Assembly: GCF_910594005.1 (NCBI RefSeq) | Contig: NC_057829.1 | Location: 53,427,001-53,491,000 of the forward strand | Direction: 5' to 3' | From: Cervus elaphus | Taxonomy: Eukaryota > Chordata > Mammalia > Artiodactyla > Cervidae | DNA length: 64,000 bases | Part shown: piece after piece, positions 32,939 through 44,381 of the stretch | Numbering within the stretch: position 1 is the first letter of the stretch | Layout of the letters: each line of letters begins with the position of its first letter | Program-made: the position numbers and the translations under genes | Notes under the pieces: generated by a model | The model's input: only the letters and a program-made list of their open reading frames with translations | Told to the model about the DNA's origin: nothing | Databases searched by the model: none

Positions 32939-33789
32939 GTAATATGAAAGGCTCACTTTCTATTTATCTACATTTCTCAAATATTGTCTTTTGCAATATG
33001 TATACTGATCTAAATTTGACTCTGTTAATAACACTCTCCTTCGGCTTTCAAATGGCTTAACTATGTCTAAAAGCACAGTTGAAGAATAATCTGACTGAGA
33101 CTGATAAGACCGCTCATGTGGTTTTGACCCTTAGAGAGGAGAGTGGGTGGATATTATCCTTTATACTTTGTACCATTCTCAGAGGACAGTCACAGATGTG
33201 TAAACAAACGTGAAAGAGAAATAAAGGGGACAGCCAGATTGCCAGAGATCCATTACTTTGCCCCAGGGGTATGTGGCTATTACAGAACTGGGGCAAATGC
33301 CAAGAGCACTGAATTCAAAGGGAGGCTCCCTGAAGTGAGTCATCTATTTAGACAACATCAGAGGAATATTCGGTCAGATCCTACTGGGTGAAGAGGTTAC
33401 ACCATGGGCATTTGGTAGTCACTTTGGGAATTATATTAATTTATGGCAACATGAATACAGAGTGGCAAAGTGTCATTAAAGGCTAAGGTAAATTTATTTC
33501 TATAAAAGATAGAAAGGGCAGTTGGTCATGCATCTTTTCTCATTAGCTACACTTACAAACATGGATGGCAGCCATGATAGGCTTGAAAGAAAGATAAAGG
33601 GTAGATATCTAGTTCACTAAGTAATATCCTGGTGCCTTGAGAGAGCTGATGTTGTCATTAATCTTCTCTTTTAGCAAGAACTGGCTCTTCTTTTAAAAAT
33701 CATAGACCAACTTCCCATTCTGTATAGAAAGGCGAAATGAGACAGTTTTCGAACAACAAGCAGATTCCAAGATCAAGGAACTTGTTAGA
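32939..33789. other. Unassigned sequence
   Basis: No gene or repeat recognised. Confidence 0.45.
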
Positions 33790-33915
33790 GTCTGGTCCTG
33801 CCACTTTCTAGCAATGGAACTCTGGGTAGGTAATTGAATCTTTGAGTCTCGGTTTAGTCATGTGTAAGAAGTGCATAATAAGAGTATCCTTTTTATAAAA
33901 GTTGCTATATAATTA
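33790..33915 (+). repeat. MIR SINE
   Basis: 'tcctgccactttctagcaatggaactctgggtaggtaattgaatctttgagtctcggtttagtcatgtgtaag' parallels the MIR 5' body and core. Confidence 0.65.
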
Positions 33916-34029
33916 GATGATATATAGAAAGTCCATCTGTAACTTTAACAATGCTATACAAAAGTTAGGCATGTCAGCTATATTTCAAAGAAAAAGGATT
34001 CAGGCAATATAAGTCAAATTTCAGTTTCT

Positions 34030-34468
34030 CTCCAGTGGTCATGTATGGATGTGAGAGTTGGACTATAAAGAAAGCTGAACACCGAAGAATTGATGCTTTT
34101 GAACTGTGGTGTTGGAGAAGACTCTTGAGAGTCCCTTGGACTGCAAGGAGATCAAACCAGTCCATCCTAAAGGAGATCAGTCCTGGGTGTTCATTGGAAG
34201 GACTGATGGTGAAGCTGAAACTCCAATACTTTGGCCACCTGATGCGAAGAGCTGACTCATTTGAAAAGACCCTGATGCTGGGAAAGATTGAGGGCAGGAG
34301 GAGAAGGGGACGACAGAGGATGAGATGGTTGGATGGCATCATCGACTCAATGGACATGGGTTTGGGTGGGCTCCGGGAGTTGGTGATGGACAACAGGGAG
34401 GCCTCGCGGGCTGTGGCTCAGGGGTCGCAAAGAGTCGCACATGACTGAGAGACTGAACTGAACTGAAA
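34030..34468 (+). mobile_element. BovB LINE 3' end
   Basis: Open for 137 codons (34,035-34,448): MYGCESWTIKKAEHRRIDAF and RRGRQRMRWLDGIIDSMDM are readable, which is the C-terminal tail of the BovB reverse transcriptase. Ends in the gactgaactgaactgaa terminal repeat. A relatively well-preserved copy. Confidence 0.95.
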
Positions 34469-34606
34469 CAAGAATGTTGAATGAACCTTGAGTTCAAGTT
34501 GATCTGCCTCATAAGGATTAGGAAGGACAAGGGTGGTTAGGATCATTTGCTGAGCTCAAGTCCCATTCACTAACTAGTTCTTTTATGGATTATGCTTATA
34601 TTTAAG

Positions 34607-34811
34607 TAAGTACGTTAGTTGCTCAGTCATGTCTGACTCTCTGTGAACCCATGGACTGTAGTCTACCAGAATCCTCTGTCCATGGGATTCTCCAGGCAAG
34701 AATAATGGAGTGATTATTCCCTTCTTCAGGGATCTTTCCGACCCAAGGATTGAACCTGGGTCTCCTACACTGCAGGCATATTCTTTACTGTCTGAGCCAC
34801 CAGGGAAGCCC
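34607..34811 (-). mobile_element. Bov-tA SINE
   Basis: Antisense copy from acgttagttgctcagtcatg to gagccaccagggaagcc. Flanks atatttaag (34,598) and atatctaag (34,812) form a probable TSD with one mismatch. Confidence 0.93.
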
Positions 34812-34834
34812 ATATCTAAGAAATCTTGGCCCAA

Positions 34835-36505
34835 TTTCAGGCAAAGAACATTTCATGCAAAGATGGGCACAATACAGGACAGAAATGGTATAGATCTAAC
34901 AGAAGCAGAAGATAGTAAGAAGAGGTGGAAAGAATACACAGAAGAACTATACAAAAAAGATATTAATGACCCAGATAACGATGATGGTGTGATCACCCAC
35001 CTAGAGCCAGACATCTTGGAATGCAAAGTCAAGTGGGCCTTAGGAAGCATCACTATGAACAAAGCTAGTGGAGGTGATGGAATTCTAGCTGAGCTACTTC
35101 AAATCCTAAAAGATGATGCTGTGAAAGTGCTACACTCAATATGCCAGCAAATTTGGAAAACTCAGCAGTGGCCACAGACAGGAAAAGGTCAGTTTTCATT
35201 CCAATCTCAAAGAAGGGCAATGCCAAAGAATGTTCAAACTACCACATAATTGTACTCATTTCCCATGCTAGCAAATTAATGCTCAAAATTCTCCAAGCTA
35301 GGCTTCAGCAATATGTGAATCAAGAACTTCCAGATGTTTAAGCTGGATTTAGAAAAGCAGAGGAACCAGAGATCAAATGGCCAACATCCGTTGGATCACA
35401 GAAAAAGCAAGAGAATTCCAGAAAAACATCTACTTCTGCTTCACTGACTATGCTAAAGCCTTTGACTATGTGGATCACAATAAACTGTGGAAAATTCTCA
35501 TACCAGACCACCTTGCCTGCCTCCTGAGAAACCTGTAGGCAGGTCAAGAAGCAACAGTTAGAACTGGACATGGAACAATGGACTGTTTCCAAACTGGGAA
35601 AGGAGTACATCAAGGCTGCATATTGTTACCTTGCTTATTTAACTCATATGCAGAGTACATCATGTGAAATGGTGGGCTGGATGAAGCACAAGCTGGAATC
35701 AAGATGGCTGGGAGAAATATCAATAACCTCAGATAGGCAGATGACGCCATCCTTATGGCAGAAAGTGAAGAGGAACTAAAAAGCCTCTTGATGAAAGTGA
35801 AAGAGAGTAAAAAATCTGGCTTAAAACTCAACATTCAAATAATGAAGATCATGGTATCCGGTCCCATCACTTCCTGGCAAACAGATGGGGAAACAATGGA
35901 AACAGTGACAGACTTTATTTTCTTGGGCTCCAAAATCACTGCAGATGGTGACTGCAGCCATGAAATTAAAAGATGCTTGCTCCCAGGAAGAAAAGCTATG
36001 ACAAACCTAGACAGTGTATTAAAAAGCAGAGATATTACTTTGCCAATAAAGGTCCATCTTGTCAAAGCTATAGTTTTTTCCAATAGTCATGTATGGATGT
36101 GAGAGTTGGACCATAAAGAAGGCTGAATGGTAAAGAATTGATGCTTTTGAACTGTGGTGTTGGAGAAGACTCTTGAGAGTCCCTTGGACAGTAAGCAGAT
36201 CAAACCAGTCAATCGTAAAGGAAGTCAGTCCTGAATATTCTTTGGAAGGACTGATACTGAAGCTGAAGCTCCAATACTTTGGCCACCTGATGCAAAGAGC
36301 TGACTCATTAGAAAAGACCTTGATATTTGGAAAGATTGAAGGCAGGAGGAGAAGGGGATGACAGGATGAGATGTTTGGATGGCATCACTGACTCAATGGA
36401 CATGAGTGTGAGCAAGCTCTGGGAGATGATGAAGGACAGGGAAGCCTGGAGTACTGCAATCCATGGGGTCTCAAAGAGTTGGGCACAACTGAGCAACTGC
36501 AAAAA
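34835..36505 (+). mobile_element. BovB LINE, 1.7 kb, 5'-truncated
   Basis: Covers much of the BovB reverse-transcriptase domain and the whole 3' end. Readable blocks include KRWKEYTEELYKKD, KVKWALGSITMNKASGGDGI and LHSICQQIWKTQQWP. Several frameshifts and stops break the frame, and the tyrosine codon of the catalytic YADD motif is a TAG stop (near 35,733). The flanks aaatcttggccca and aaatctcaggccaca may be an eroded TSD. The copy cannot make active enzyme. Confidence 0.93.
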
Positions 36506-36509
36506 TCTC

Positions 36510-39500
36510 AGGCCACAAATATTTTCCTTATATTCTCTTTTAAATTTTTTTTTATAATTTTAGGTTTTATATGTAGTTCTATAACCCACTTTGAGTTACT
36601 TTTTTACATGTTTTGAGATACAGATCAGAGTTTTCTTCTTCTTAGTGTATAGACATCCAACAGATCCAGCACTACTTGTTGAAAAGATGATCTTTTCTAC
36701 ACTCAAAGTGCTTTTGAATTCTTGTCAAAAATCAATTGTCTATATATATGTGTGGACCTTTTTCTATTTAGTTTTGTTGACAAGCTTTCTGTTTTCATGC
36801 CTGTGTCACACTGTTTTGGTTACTGCGGTTTTATGATAGTTTTGAAATCATGTAATATTAGCTCTTCAACTTCATTCTTTTTCCAAGTTGTTTTCATTAT
36901 TCTAGGTCCTTTGCATTTACACATGAATTTCAGAATCAGCTTGTCAATTTCCACCACAAATCCTAGGAAATTTGATTTGGACATTAAACCTATAAATCAA
37001 GATGGGAAAAGCATCAAGTTTTCCAATCAGTGAAAAAGATACCTCTTTACTTACTTCAATCTTTATGTCTGTCAGAAATGACTTATAGTTTTCAGTTTAT
37101 GGGTCTTGCATATCATTTGTCAGATATATCTTAAAGTATTTTCTTTTTAAAAATGCTATTGTACATGTATTATTTAATTTTTTAAAAAAATTGATTGCTT
37201 GCTTCTACCATCAGTTCAGTTCAGTTCAGTCGCTCAGTCATGTCTGACTCTTTGCGACCCCATGAATCGCAGCATGCCAGGCCTCCCTGTCCATCACCAA
37301 CTCCCAGAGTTTACTCAAACTCATGCCCATCGAGTCGGTGATGCCATCCATCCATCTCATCCTCTGTCGTCCCCTTCTCCTCCTGCCCCCAATCCCTCCC
37401 AGCATGAGGGTCTTTTCCAATGAGTCAACTCTTCGCATGAGGTGGCCAAAGTATTGGAGTTTCAGCTTCAGCATCAGTCCATCCAATGAACACCCAGGAC
37501 TGATCTCCTTTAGGATGAACTGGGTGGATCTCCTTGCAGTCCAAGGGACTCTCAAGAGTACAGATACAATTAATTTTTGCACATGGATCTTTAATCTGCA
37601 ATCTTGCTAATAAACTCTCTTACTTGCTTTCTGTTTTTGTAAATTTTATATTTTCTATCTAGATGTTTATATTATCTGTGAATAAAGGCAATTTTTACCT
37701 TCTTTTCCAATCTTTATACTTCATATTTCTTTTTCTTGCCTAGTTGCACTGGCTAAACCCTAGATATAATGCTGAATAAAAGTGATGACAACAGTTATTT
37801 GGTCTTTTATTATGGAGTATAAAATTGGCTGTAGGTTTATTGTAGACACCATTATCAGATTGAGGAAGTTCTCTTCCTATTGCTGATAAGCTAAGAGTTT
37901 CCATCAAGAATGAATACTGAATTTTCCAAGCACATTGTTCAATTTTATTTTTTGCCCCTATTGAACTGATCATAGATTTTTCAGAGGTTTATTAACCTGG
38001 TGAATTGCATTGATTTTTTGCAAGTTAAGCCAACCCTGCATTCATGAGATAAAGCCCATTTGGTCATGATCCATTTATTAGAGTTGAATCCCTTTCCCAC
38101 TATCATTTTGCTCAGAATTTTTGTTTCTTTGTTCATAGTAATATGGTCTATAGTTTTCTTGTAATGTCTTTGTGTGGTTTTGCCACTGTGATAATAACGC
38201 TGGTCTCAGAATGAGTTAGAAACTCTTTTCTCTACTTCAATTTTCTGGAAGAACTACATTGGATTTCTACTTATTTCTTATTGTTTAGTAGAATTTCTTC
38301 AGTGAAACTGTATGGGCCTGGAGTTTTCTTTGTGAGAAGGTTTTCAAGTATTAATTCAAACTTTTTTAGTAGATCCAGGTTTATACAGGTTTTCTATTTC
38401 TTTTTGAGTGAGCTTTGGTAGTTTGTTTCTTTCCGGAAATTTGTCCATTTCATCTAAGTTGTCACATTTATAGGTATAAACTGTTCATAATATCTCTTTA
38501 TTATCCTTATAATATCTGTAGAATCTATACTGAGGTTATCACTCTAATCACTGATATTGGTAACAGGTGTCTTCCCTGTTTTCATGATCAATCTGGCTAA
38601 AGATTTACTAATTTTTCTTCATCTTTGCAATGAACCAACTTTGGTTTAATTGATTTCTCATTGTCTTTATTTCCCATTTCTTCAATTTTTACTTTGATCT
38701 TGATTATTTCCTTTCTTCTACTTCTTCAGTCACTAAGTTGTTTCTGACTCTCTTCTGCTAGCATTGGCTTTATTTGCTGCCTGTTTTCTATCTTCTTAAA
38801 GTAGAAGCTGAGGTCACTAATTTTAGACCTCTAAAGACCTTTACTCTTTACCAACTTACAGCTATAAATTTCCTCCTAAATACTGTTTTAGTAGTACTTC
38901 ACACATTTTGATATATTATATTTTCACATTCATTTGTGTATTGTATTTTCACATTCATACTTTATAATTTCCCTTTTGATTTTTCCCTTGATCCACAAAC
39001 TATTCAGATTTGTGCTATGTAGTTTTCCAAATATTTGGAGATTTTTCAGAAATATTTCTGTTATTGATTTCTAATTTAATTCCACCATAGTAGTCAGAGA
39101 ACATACTTTGAATTACTTGAATACTTTTAAATTTACTAAAAATATTTTAATGGCTCAGGATGGGGTCTATTTCAATAAATTTTCCATGTGCTTGTGAAAA
39201 GAATGCATTTTGCTGCTGTTCAGTGGGGTGTTCTGTAAGTTAAGCAGATAAAGTCAATTCATAAGCATTATTCAAGGGTACTATATCACCGATTTTTGAA
39301 TTTCCTTTTTCAAAAATTATTGACAAAGGGGCATTGATATCTCTAACAATTACTGTGGATATCGCCATTTCTCCTTGCAGCTCTATCAAGTTTGTTCTCC
39401 CCCTATGTATTTAGAAACTCATTAGATACATGTGCATTTAGGACTCTTTTGTCTTCGAGAACTGATGCCTTTATTGTTATGAAATGATCTTCTTTTTCCT

Positions 39501-39990
39501 GTTAATGTTTTTTACTGTGAAATCCAATGTTAGTATAGCCATTCAGCTTGCTTTTTTTGGATTAATGTTAGCATAGTATTTACTTTTGATCCTTTTTACT
39601 TTATATATATATATATAATATTTAACGTGTGTTACTTTTTGGCAGCATATAGTTGTGCCTTGAATTTTTAATTCAATATAACAATCTCTGCTTTTAATTA
39701 AGGCATTTAAATCATTTACATTTAATGTCATAATTGACATGGTTTGATTTAGGTCTATCATTTGCTATTTGTTTTCTGTTTTTCCCATTTGTTCTTTGTC
39801 TTATTTTCTCTTTGTCTCTTTTCTTTTGGATTAAATGAATTTTTTAAAAAAATGATTACTGTTTCATTTCTATTGTTGGATTATGGGCTATAACTCGGTT
39901 TGGTTATTTTAGGGGCTGTAATGTACTTTTTAAAGTCAAAAGTTTTCCATTCAAATACCAAGGAGTATATAAATCTGAACCCCTTTAAAA
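36510..39990 (-). mobile_element. Long old L1 (L1M-type), antisense
   Basis: About 3.1 kb of L1 ORF2 and flanks in reverse orientation. Landmarks on the plus strand are 'acttgttgaaaagatgatcttttc', 'ttctaggtcctttgcatttac', 'agaatcagcttgtcaatttcc', 'tttttgcaagttaagccaaccctgcattc' and 'tgaaactgtatgggcctggag'. The frame is thoroughly decayed. A BovB fragment (37,211-37,559) interrupts it, and a (TA)n run lies at 39,600-39,618. Confidence 0.8.
37211..37559 (-). mobile_element. BovB LINE 3' end inside L1M
   Basis: Starts with three cagtt units and cgctcagtcatgtctgactc, and runs antisense to 'gactctcaagagt'. A well-preserved frame of 114 codons ending ELVMDREAWHAAIHGVAKSQ is readable on the minus strand. 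Confidence 0.93.
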
Positions 39991-40649
39991 AGTCTGTGGT
40001 TATGTGTTTTGTCGTTTTTTTTTAAGAGGTACTGAAATGAATGGGCTGAAAAGATCAAGCTAAAATGAATGCCTGCAATTCATAATCTTTAAAATGGAGT
40101 CAAAATGCCAGAATACACTTTACTGCTTTTAAACCAAATTCACCATAGCCAGTACAGAGCTGAAGTGAGATTTTGGAACAAGCTGAAAATTCTTCTTTTT
40201 AAATAATATGTTGCTCTTAGTGATGCCATGCTGAATTTCTTGATAAGTTTTGAATATTGGAAATTGTGTTTATCCAGACAAAATATTAATACCTGACACC
40301 GAAAATGAACTAAAAAGTCATGTTGATATAGTGGTCAAAGAAATGATATTGTTATTTCAGTAATATAGGAGAAACATTAGATTCAATTTTATATACCTTT
40401 GTAATTTTCTTTTGAACATAGTTGGGGGCCGAACTGAGAAATTCCAGGAGCCCTATGCTGGTCAGTGAATCCTAAAACCCATGTATTTACAAGGTGAATG
40501 TCTCCATCTGAGGGATGGAAACTAGTATAGAAAACCCCCATGGTCTAGACTTGTTCTTCTAAGTATTGCTAAAGAAGCAACTGATGTGGCATAAACATGG
40601 ACATTCAGAGACAGACAACTGCAGTATGAGTTTTCCTTTCATCACCACT
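39991..40649. other. Unassigned sequence
   Basis: No gene or repeat recognised. Confidence 0.45.
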
Positions 40650-40830
40650 TAATCTCTGCTTGTGCTACACACAGTAGATTACTTAATCCCTCAGAATGTT
40701 TCCTTATCTTAATATCTACATATCATATTTTAGCTATAATCTAAATAATACTTATTTTACAATGTTTTGGTGAGGATTGAAAGAGAAAACTTTATAGCAA
40801 CTATGATTAATTAAACAATGCAAATGTAAA
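40650..40830 (+). repeat. MIR SINE
   Basis: 'agattacttaatccctcagaatgtttccttatcttaatat...ttttggtgaggattgaaagagaa' follows the MIR core, with a small internal insertion. Confidence 0.55.
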
Positions 40831-40831
40831 G

Positions 40832-41095
40832 TTTCCACTTTGGCCGTGCTAGGTCATTCTTTCTGGAGTTATTAGTAGTTGTCCTCTACTCTTCCCCTGA
40901 TGCTGGGAAAGACTGAAGGCAGAAGGAGAAGGGGGTGACAGAGGATGAGATGGTTGAATGGCATCACTGATTCAATGGACATGAACTCGTGCAAACTCTG
41001 GGAGACAGTGAGGGACAGGGAAGCCTGGAGTGCTGCAGTCTATGGGGTCGTGAAGAGTCGGGCATGACTTGGCGACTAAACAACAACAACAACAA
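40832..41095 (+). mobile_element. Small BovB insertion with apparent 5' inversion
   Basis: A perfect 11-bp TSD, caaatgtaaag (40,821-40,831 and 41,096-41,106), brackets one insertion. Bases 40,895-41,078 are the BovB 3' end on the plus strand, followed by a (CAA)n tail. Bases 40,832-40,894 instead match, in antisense, an upstream BovB segment containing 'ctactaataactccagaaagaatga' when reverse-complemented. Confidence 0.75.
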
Positions 41096-41106
41096 CAAAT
41101 GTAAAG

Positions 41107-41430
41107 CATTGTTTCTATTATTTACTTCCTTTTTTTTGTATTAGAGCAAAAACAGAAGTATAGCAGTAGAGATGTAATGAAGAAGATAAAATTCCCTTCT
41201 TAGAGTCCAGATATTTATATGGTATTGCTATTATTAGTATCACTAAGAACAATAATTAATGAAGGGGTAAGTGAGGACTTAGATCAAACCTCTTTATTCA
41301 GCAGGGCAATGCAATTTCTCTTGAGAGATGCCACTCATTGTTGATACTTAACGCTTTCTACTTTCTTACTCTCCCACCCTGAGTACAATGATCTAGGTGA
41401 CAGTACCCAAATCAAAACAATGTAATGAGT
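41107..41430. other. Unassigned sequence
   Basis: No gene or repeat recognised. Confidence 0.45.
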
Positions 41431-41434
41431 GTTT

Positions 41435-41495
41435 GCGATGGGGTCATGAAGAGTCAGACATGACTGAGCGACTGAACTGACTGACTGACTGAATG
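41435..41495 (+). mobile_element. Very short BovB 3' end insertion
   Basis: About 60 bp of BovB terminus, 'gatggggtcatgaagagtcagacatgactgagcgactgaactgactgac'. Flanks aatgagtgttt and aatgcagtgttt (41,424 and 41,492) look like a TSD. Confidence 0.75.
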
Positions 41496-41503
41496 CAGTG
41501 TTT

Positions 41504-41927
41504 ATAACTTTCATTACAGGCTCACCATTTTTGCTCCAGTTGACAATGATGGTCTCTTAGAAGTCTCCAGAGCAGTGTGGCTGCTTAAGAGAAGCTTGTG
41601 TTATTTGAAGTGTCTACTAGCACTAATCAGCATGGTCTGCTAGACTCCCCAGTTGATTAGATTCTTCAGTAAACTTTTGAGTTCTCAATGTTTTCTCTTT
41701 GACACAGCCAGCTTTCTCTCTTTCACTTCTAAGCACATTGCAGAACTGCCTTAAAACAAAGATGCAAAACTTTTGGAGCATTGAGACCATATTGGAAATC
41801 TTTTGCAAACCTTAAGGGCTAATTCTTTGATGTATACTTGAATAAAACATCAATGCATTATTGAATGTAGTCATATCAAAAAAAGTCAGGTATTGTCATT
41901 TGCCATTTGTAATCTCCAATAAAGTAA
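41504..41927. other. Unassigned sequence
   Basis: No gene or repeat recognised. Confidence 0.45.
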
Positions 41928-41958
41928 GGGTGTGTGTGTGGGTGTGTATGTGTGTTAA
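41928..41958. repeat. (GT)n microsatellite, interrupted
   Basis: Short gt runs broken by ggg and gtatg units. Confidence 0.85.
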
Positions 41959-43857
41959 CATATACAAAGATGACTTTGAAAAGGACCAAGGAAATGGAAG
42001 TAGTAAGGCTTAGTATAAAGATGCCTAAAAGGTTGAGAATTATGAAAGTTGGGTTTTGTGCCAGGTTCTATTCTGTGAGGTCGTGGAGTGAAGGGGAATA
42101 AAGTTTTTCTTTGCATCCTGAGCTCCTATTATGTACCAAGTATTATCTGTTGCACATGTAGAAATATTTGCTACATGCCACTATTAGCTGTGAGTTCCTG
42201 GGAAAGTCCACATTTCTGAATCTGACTACTCATCAGTCAACTGGAGACAATAGTCATAAAACTTTATAGGCTATACTGTGTGGGCTAAACCATTGAATGT
42301 AATCACATATCAACTGAAAAGCCTATAATGAAAATCAGAGTTCATATTGATTGGGAACACAGGCTCTGGCATCAGAGGACTTGATCAGAATAGATAGGAT
42401 CTCAGATTTTTGTGCACATTCTTTAAGCTAATTATAGTTTATCTGCAAAATGGGAGTAAATGTTGGTTTGAGATGGTAGATAGAATCCAGATTTTAAAAA
42501 AAGAATCCAGGAATCCCACTGTCTTCTATAAAAAAAAATCCTATGAAATGACAGGAAAGATATTTTTTAAAAGAATGATAAAACCATGTAGCATTGGGAA
42601 ATAAGGACTTGTGCTATCAAAAAGCTAGAGATTTTGAAGTATTCCTGAAAATTAGAAATAGGACATTAAGATAGGAGGAAACCAAGCCCCAAGATACGAG
42701 CAGGAAAGCCCGCTCTGAAGATGAGAACAGTTAAAAAGATGTACTCTGTGCTTAGAGACGTAAAAGTAGCAGAGGCATGTCTGTGTGAGTAATTGGGAAA
42801 CTAAATTCTCATCAGCCGTCTTGTTGCTCCCCTACTTCAATTCCTCCATTTGCTGAAACGGTGAGAAAGGGCCCTGATACTTGGAAGACAGCCATGACCA
42901 AGAAGAACCAGAGACCTCTAGGAGGGGCAAGGCACCCCCAAGCCCAGAAAGAGAGATCCTAGCACACTACAATGAGCTTATGTTTCTCCTTTTCCCTTCT
43001 TTAAGAGTACCCGTAATGAGAACCTGTACCTTTTTCCCTCAACCCTCTCGCCCAAAGATTTTCGAACACTAAGTGAAAATACAAATAAGAATCAAATTAG
43101 GAAACATTTGGGCTGAAGCAAAAACAACATGAAAAATATGAACAAAGGTCAACAGATAATACCCCTTAAAAGTACATAAGGAAACATTCAATAAAACTAG
43201 TAGAATATTTTAATATTTAAATAAAAACAACATTCCAAAAGAGAATCTAGAGGATAATAGCACCATAAAAATAAGAAGACAGTTATAAAAAATGAAATAG
43301 TTAAAGAATGTGGAATAAAAAACTTCCAGAAAACACAAAAAGTGTCTCCATAGGCAGGTGGAAAGCAGAAAGGACACAGCTTCAGTGCAAAAGGAGACGA
43401 ATAAAAAGGTACAGAGTGGGGACAGTAAGAGTGACTGTTCTTAGAAGATTAAACAAGAGAAACCATGTAAGACTGCCTAGTTCAGGGGCTACCACATAGG
43501 AAGGCTACACTCTACAGGAACTTTATTACTATTATTATAGTTGTTAACAACCGAACTACCCAATTCTTAGTTACTAATTTTGTCATTGTTATTATATTAT
43601 CACTAAAACACAGTCTCTGCAAGGTCCTATGTCTATTATTCTAAGAGCTGAGCTGATGACAATAAGAAGAAATAGAGGTGGAAAGGAGCCAGGAAATAGG
43701 ACTCTAGGATCTAGGGGCAGGGTGACAACACTCAGTAGCTAGTTTAGGTGAGGGAAAGTAGGAAGCTAGACGTGAGGACAAGAAGGAAAGGGGAATGAGA
43801 CCATAAAGAGAAATTCCTGTCCTGATGTTTAGGGAGAAGCAACTATGGGGCCCATCA
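41959..43857. other. Unassigned sequence, 1.9 kb
   Basis: The largest block without a recognised repeat in the middle of the window. A 63-codon frame (42,881-43,072) starts at TTG, not ATG, and has no known domain. No splice-flanked coding segment was convincing. Confidence 0.45.
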
Positions 43858-43895
43858 TGGTACTGGAGTGGGTTGCCATGCCCTCCTCCAGATGG
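43858..43895 (-). repeat. Bov-tA internal fragment
   Basis: 'tggtactggagtgggttgccatgccctcctccag' matches about 35 bp from the middle of an antisense Bov-tA. Both ends are missing. Confidence 0.7.
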
Positions 43896-44169
43896 AGGCC
43901 CCACATTGGTCAGAGGCCACATAGGCCAGCATTAGGCTCATCTCATGGTACCCTATGCCCTGCCCACCAAAACATCCTATGGATCCTTTGGATCAGAGAT
44001 AACCTTAGAACAGATGGGTCTCCCAGGATGGTTCTGAATCAGAACAAACATTTTGGGACTATGTACTATAGCAACTTCACAGATTAAGAAGGTTTTATAT
44101 TTTATTTTCATCAAGATTGACAAAGCTACTCATAATTTCTTAATCAATTAAAGCTTCTATCACCTAATA

Positions 44170-44370
44170 AGAGGCTCCCCAGGTGGCTTCAGTGCTAAAG
44201 ACCCCACCTGCCAATGCAGGAGATGGAAGAGACTTGGGTTCAATCCCTGGGTTGAGAAGATTTCCTGGAGGAGGTCATGGCCATCCACTCCAGTGTTCTT
44301 GCCTGAAGAGTCCCACGGATAGAGGAGGCTGGCAGGCTACAGTCCATGGGGTCACAAAGAGTTGGACAAG
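44170..44370 (+). mobile_element. Bov-tA SINE with 11-bp TSD
   Basis: Copy with head aggctccccaggtggcttc and the cactccagtgttcttgcctg block. The perfect direct repeat atcacctaata occurs at 44,159-44,169 and 44,371-44,381. Confidence 0.95.
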
Positions 44371-44381
44371 ATCACCTAATA

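Noticed and set aside
34710..35249. A 179-codon frame starting in a Bov-tA and continuing into BovB, resembling a fusion gene
   Set aside because: The first part is antisense SINE and the join is accidental; the second part is BovB reverse transcriptase with a frameshift soon after.
42881..43072. A charged 63-residue frame in unassigned DNA
   Set aside because: It begins at TTG rather than ATG, lacks a known motif, and has no adjacent splice signal that would support an exon.
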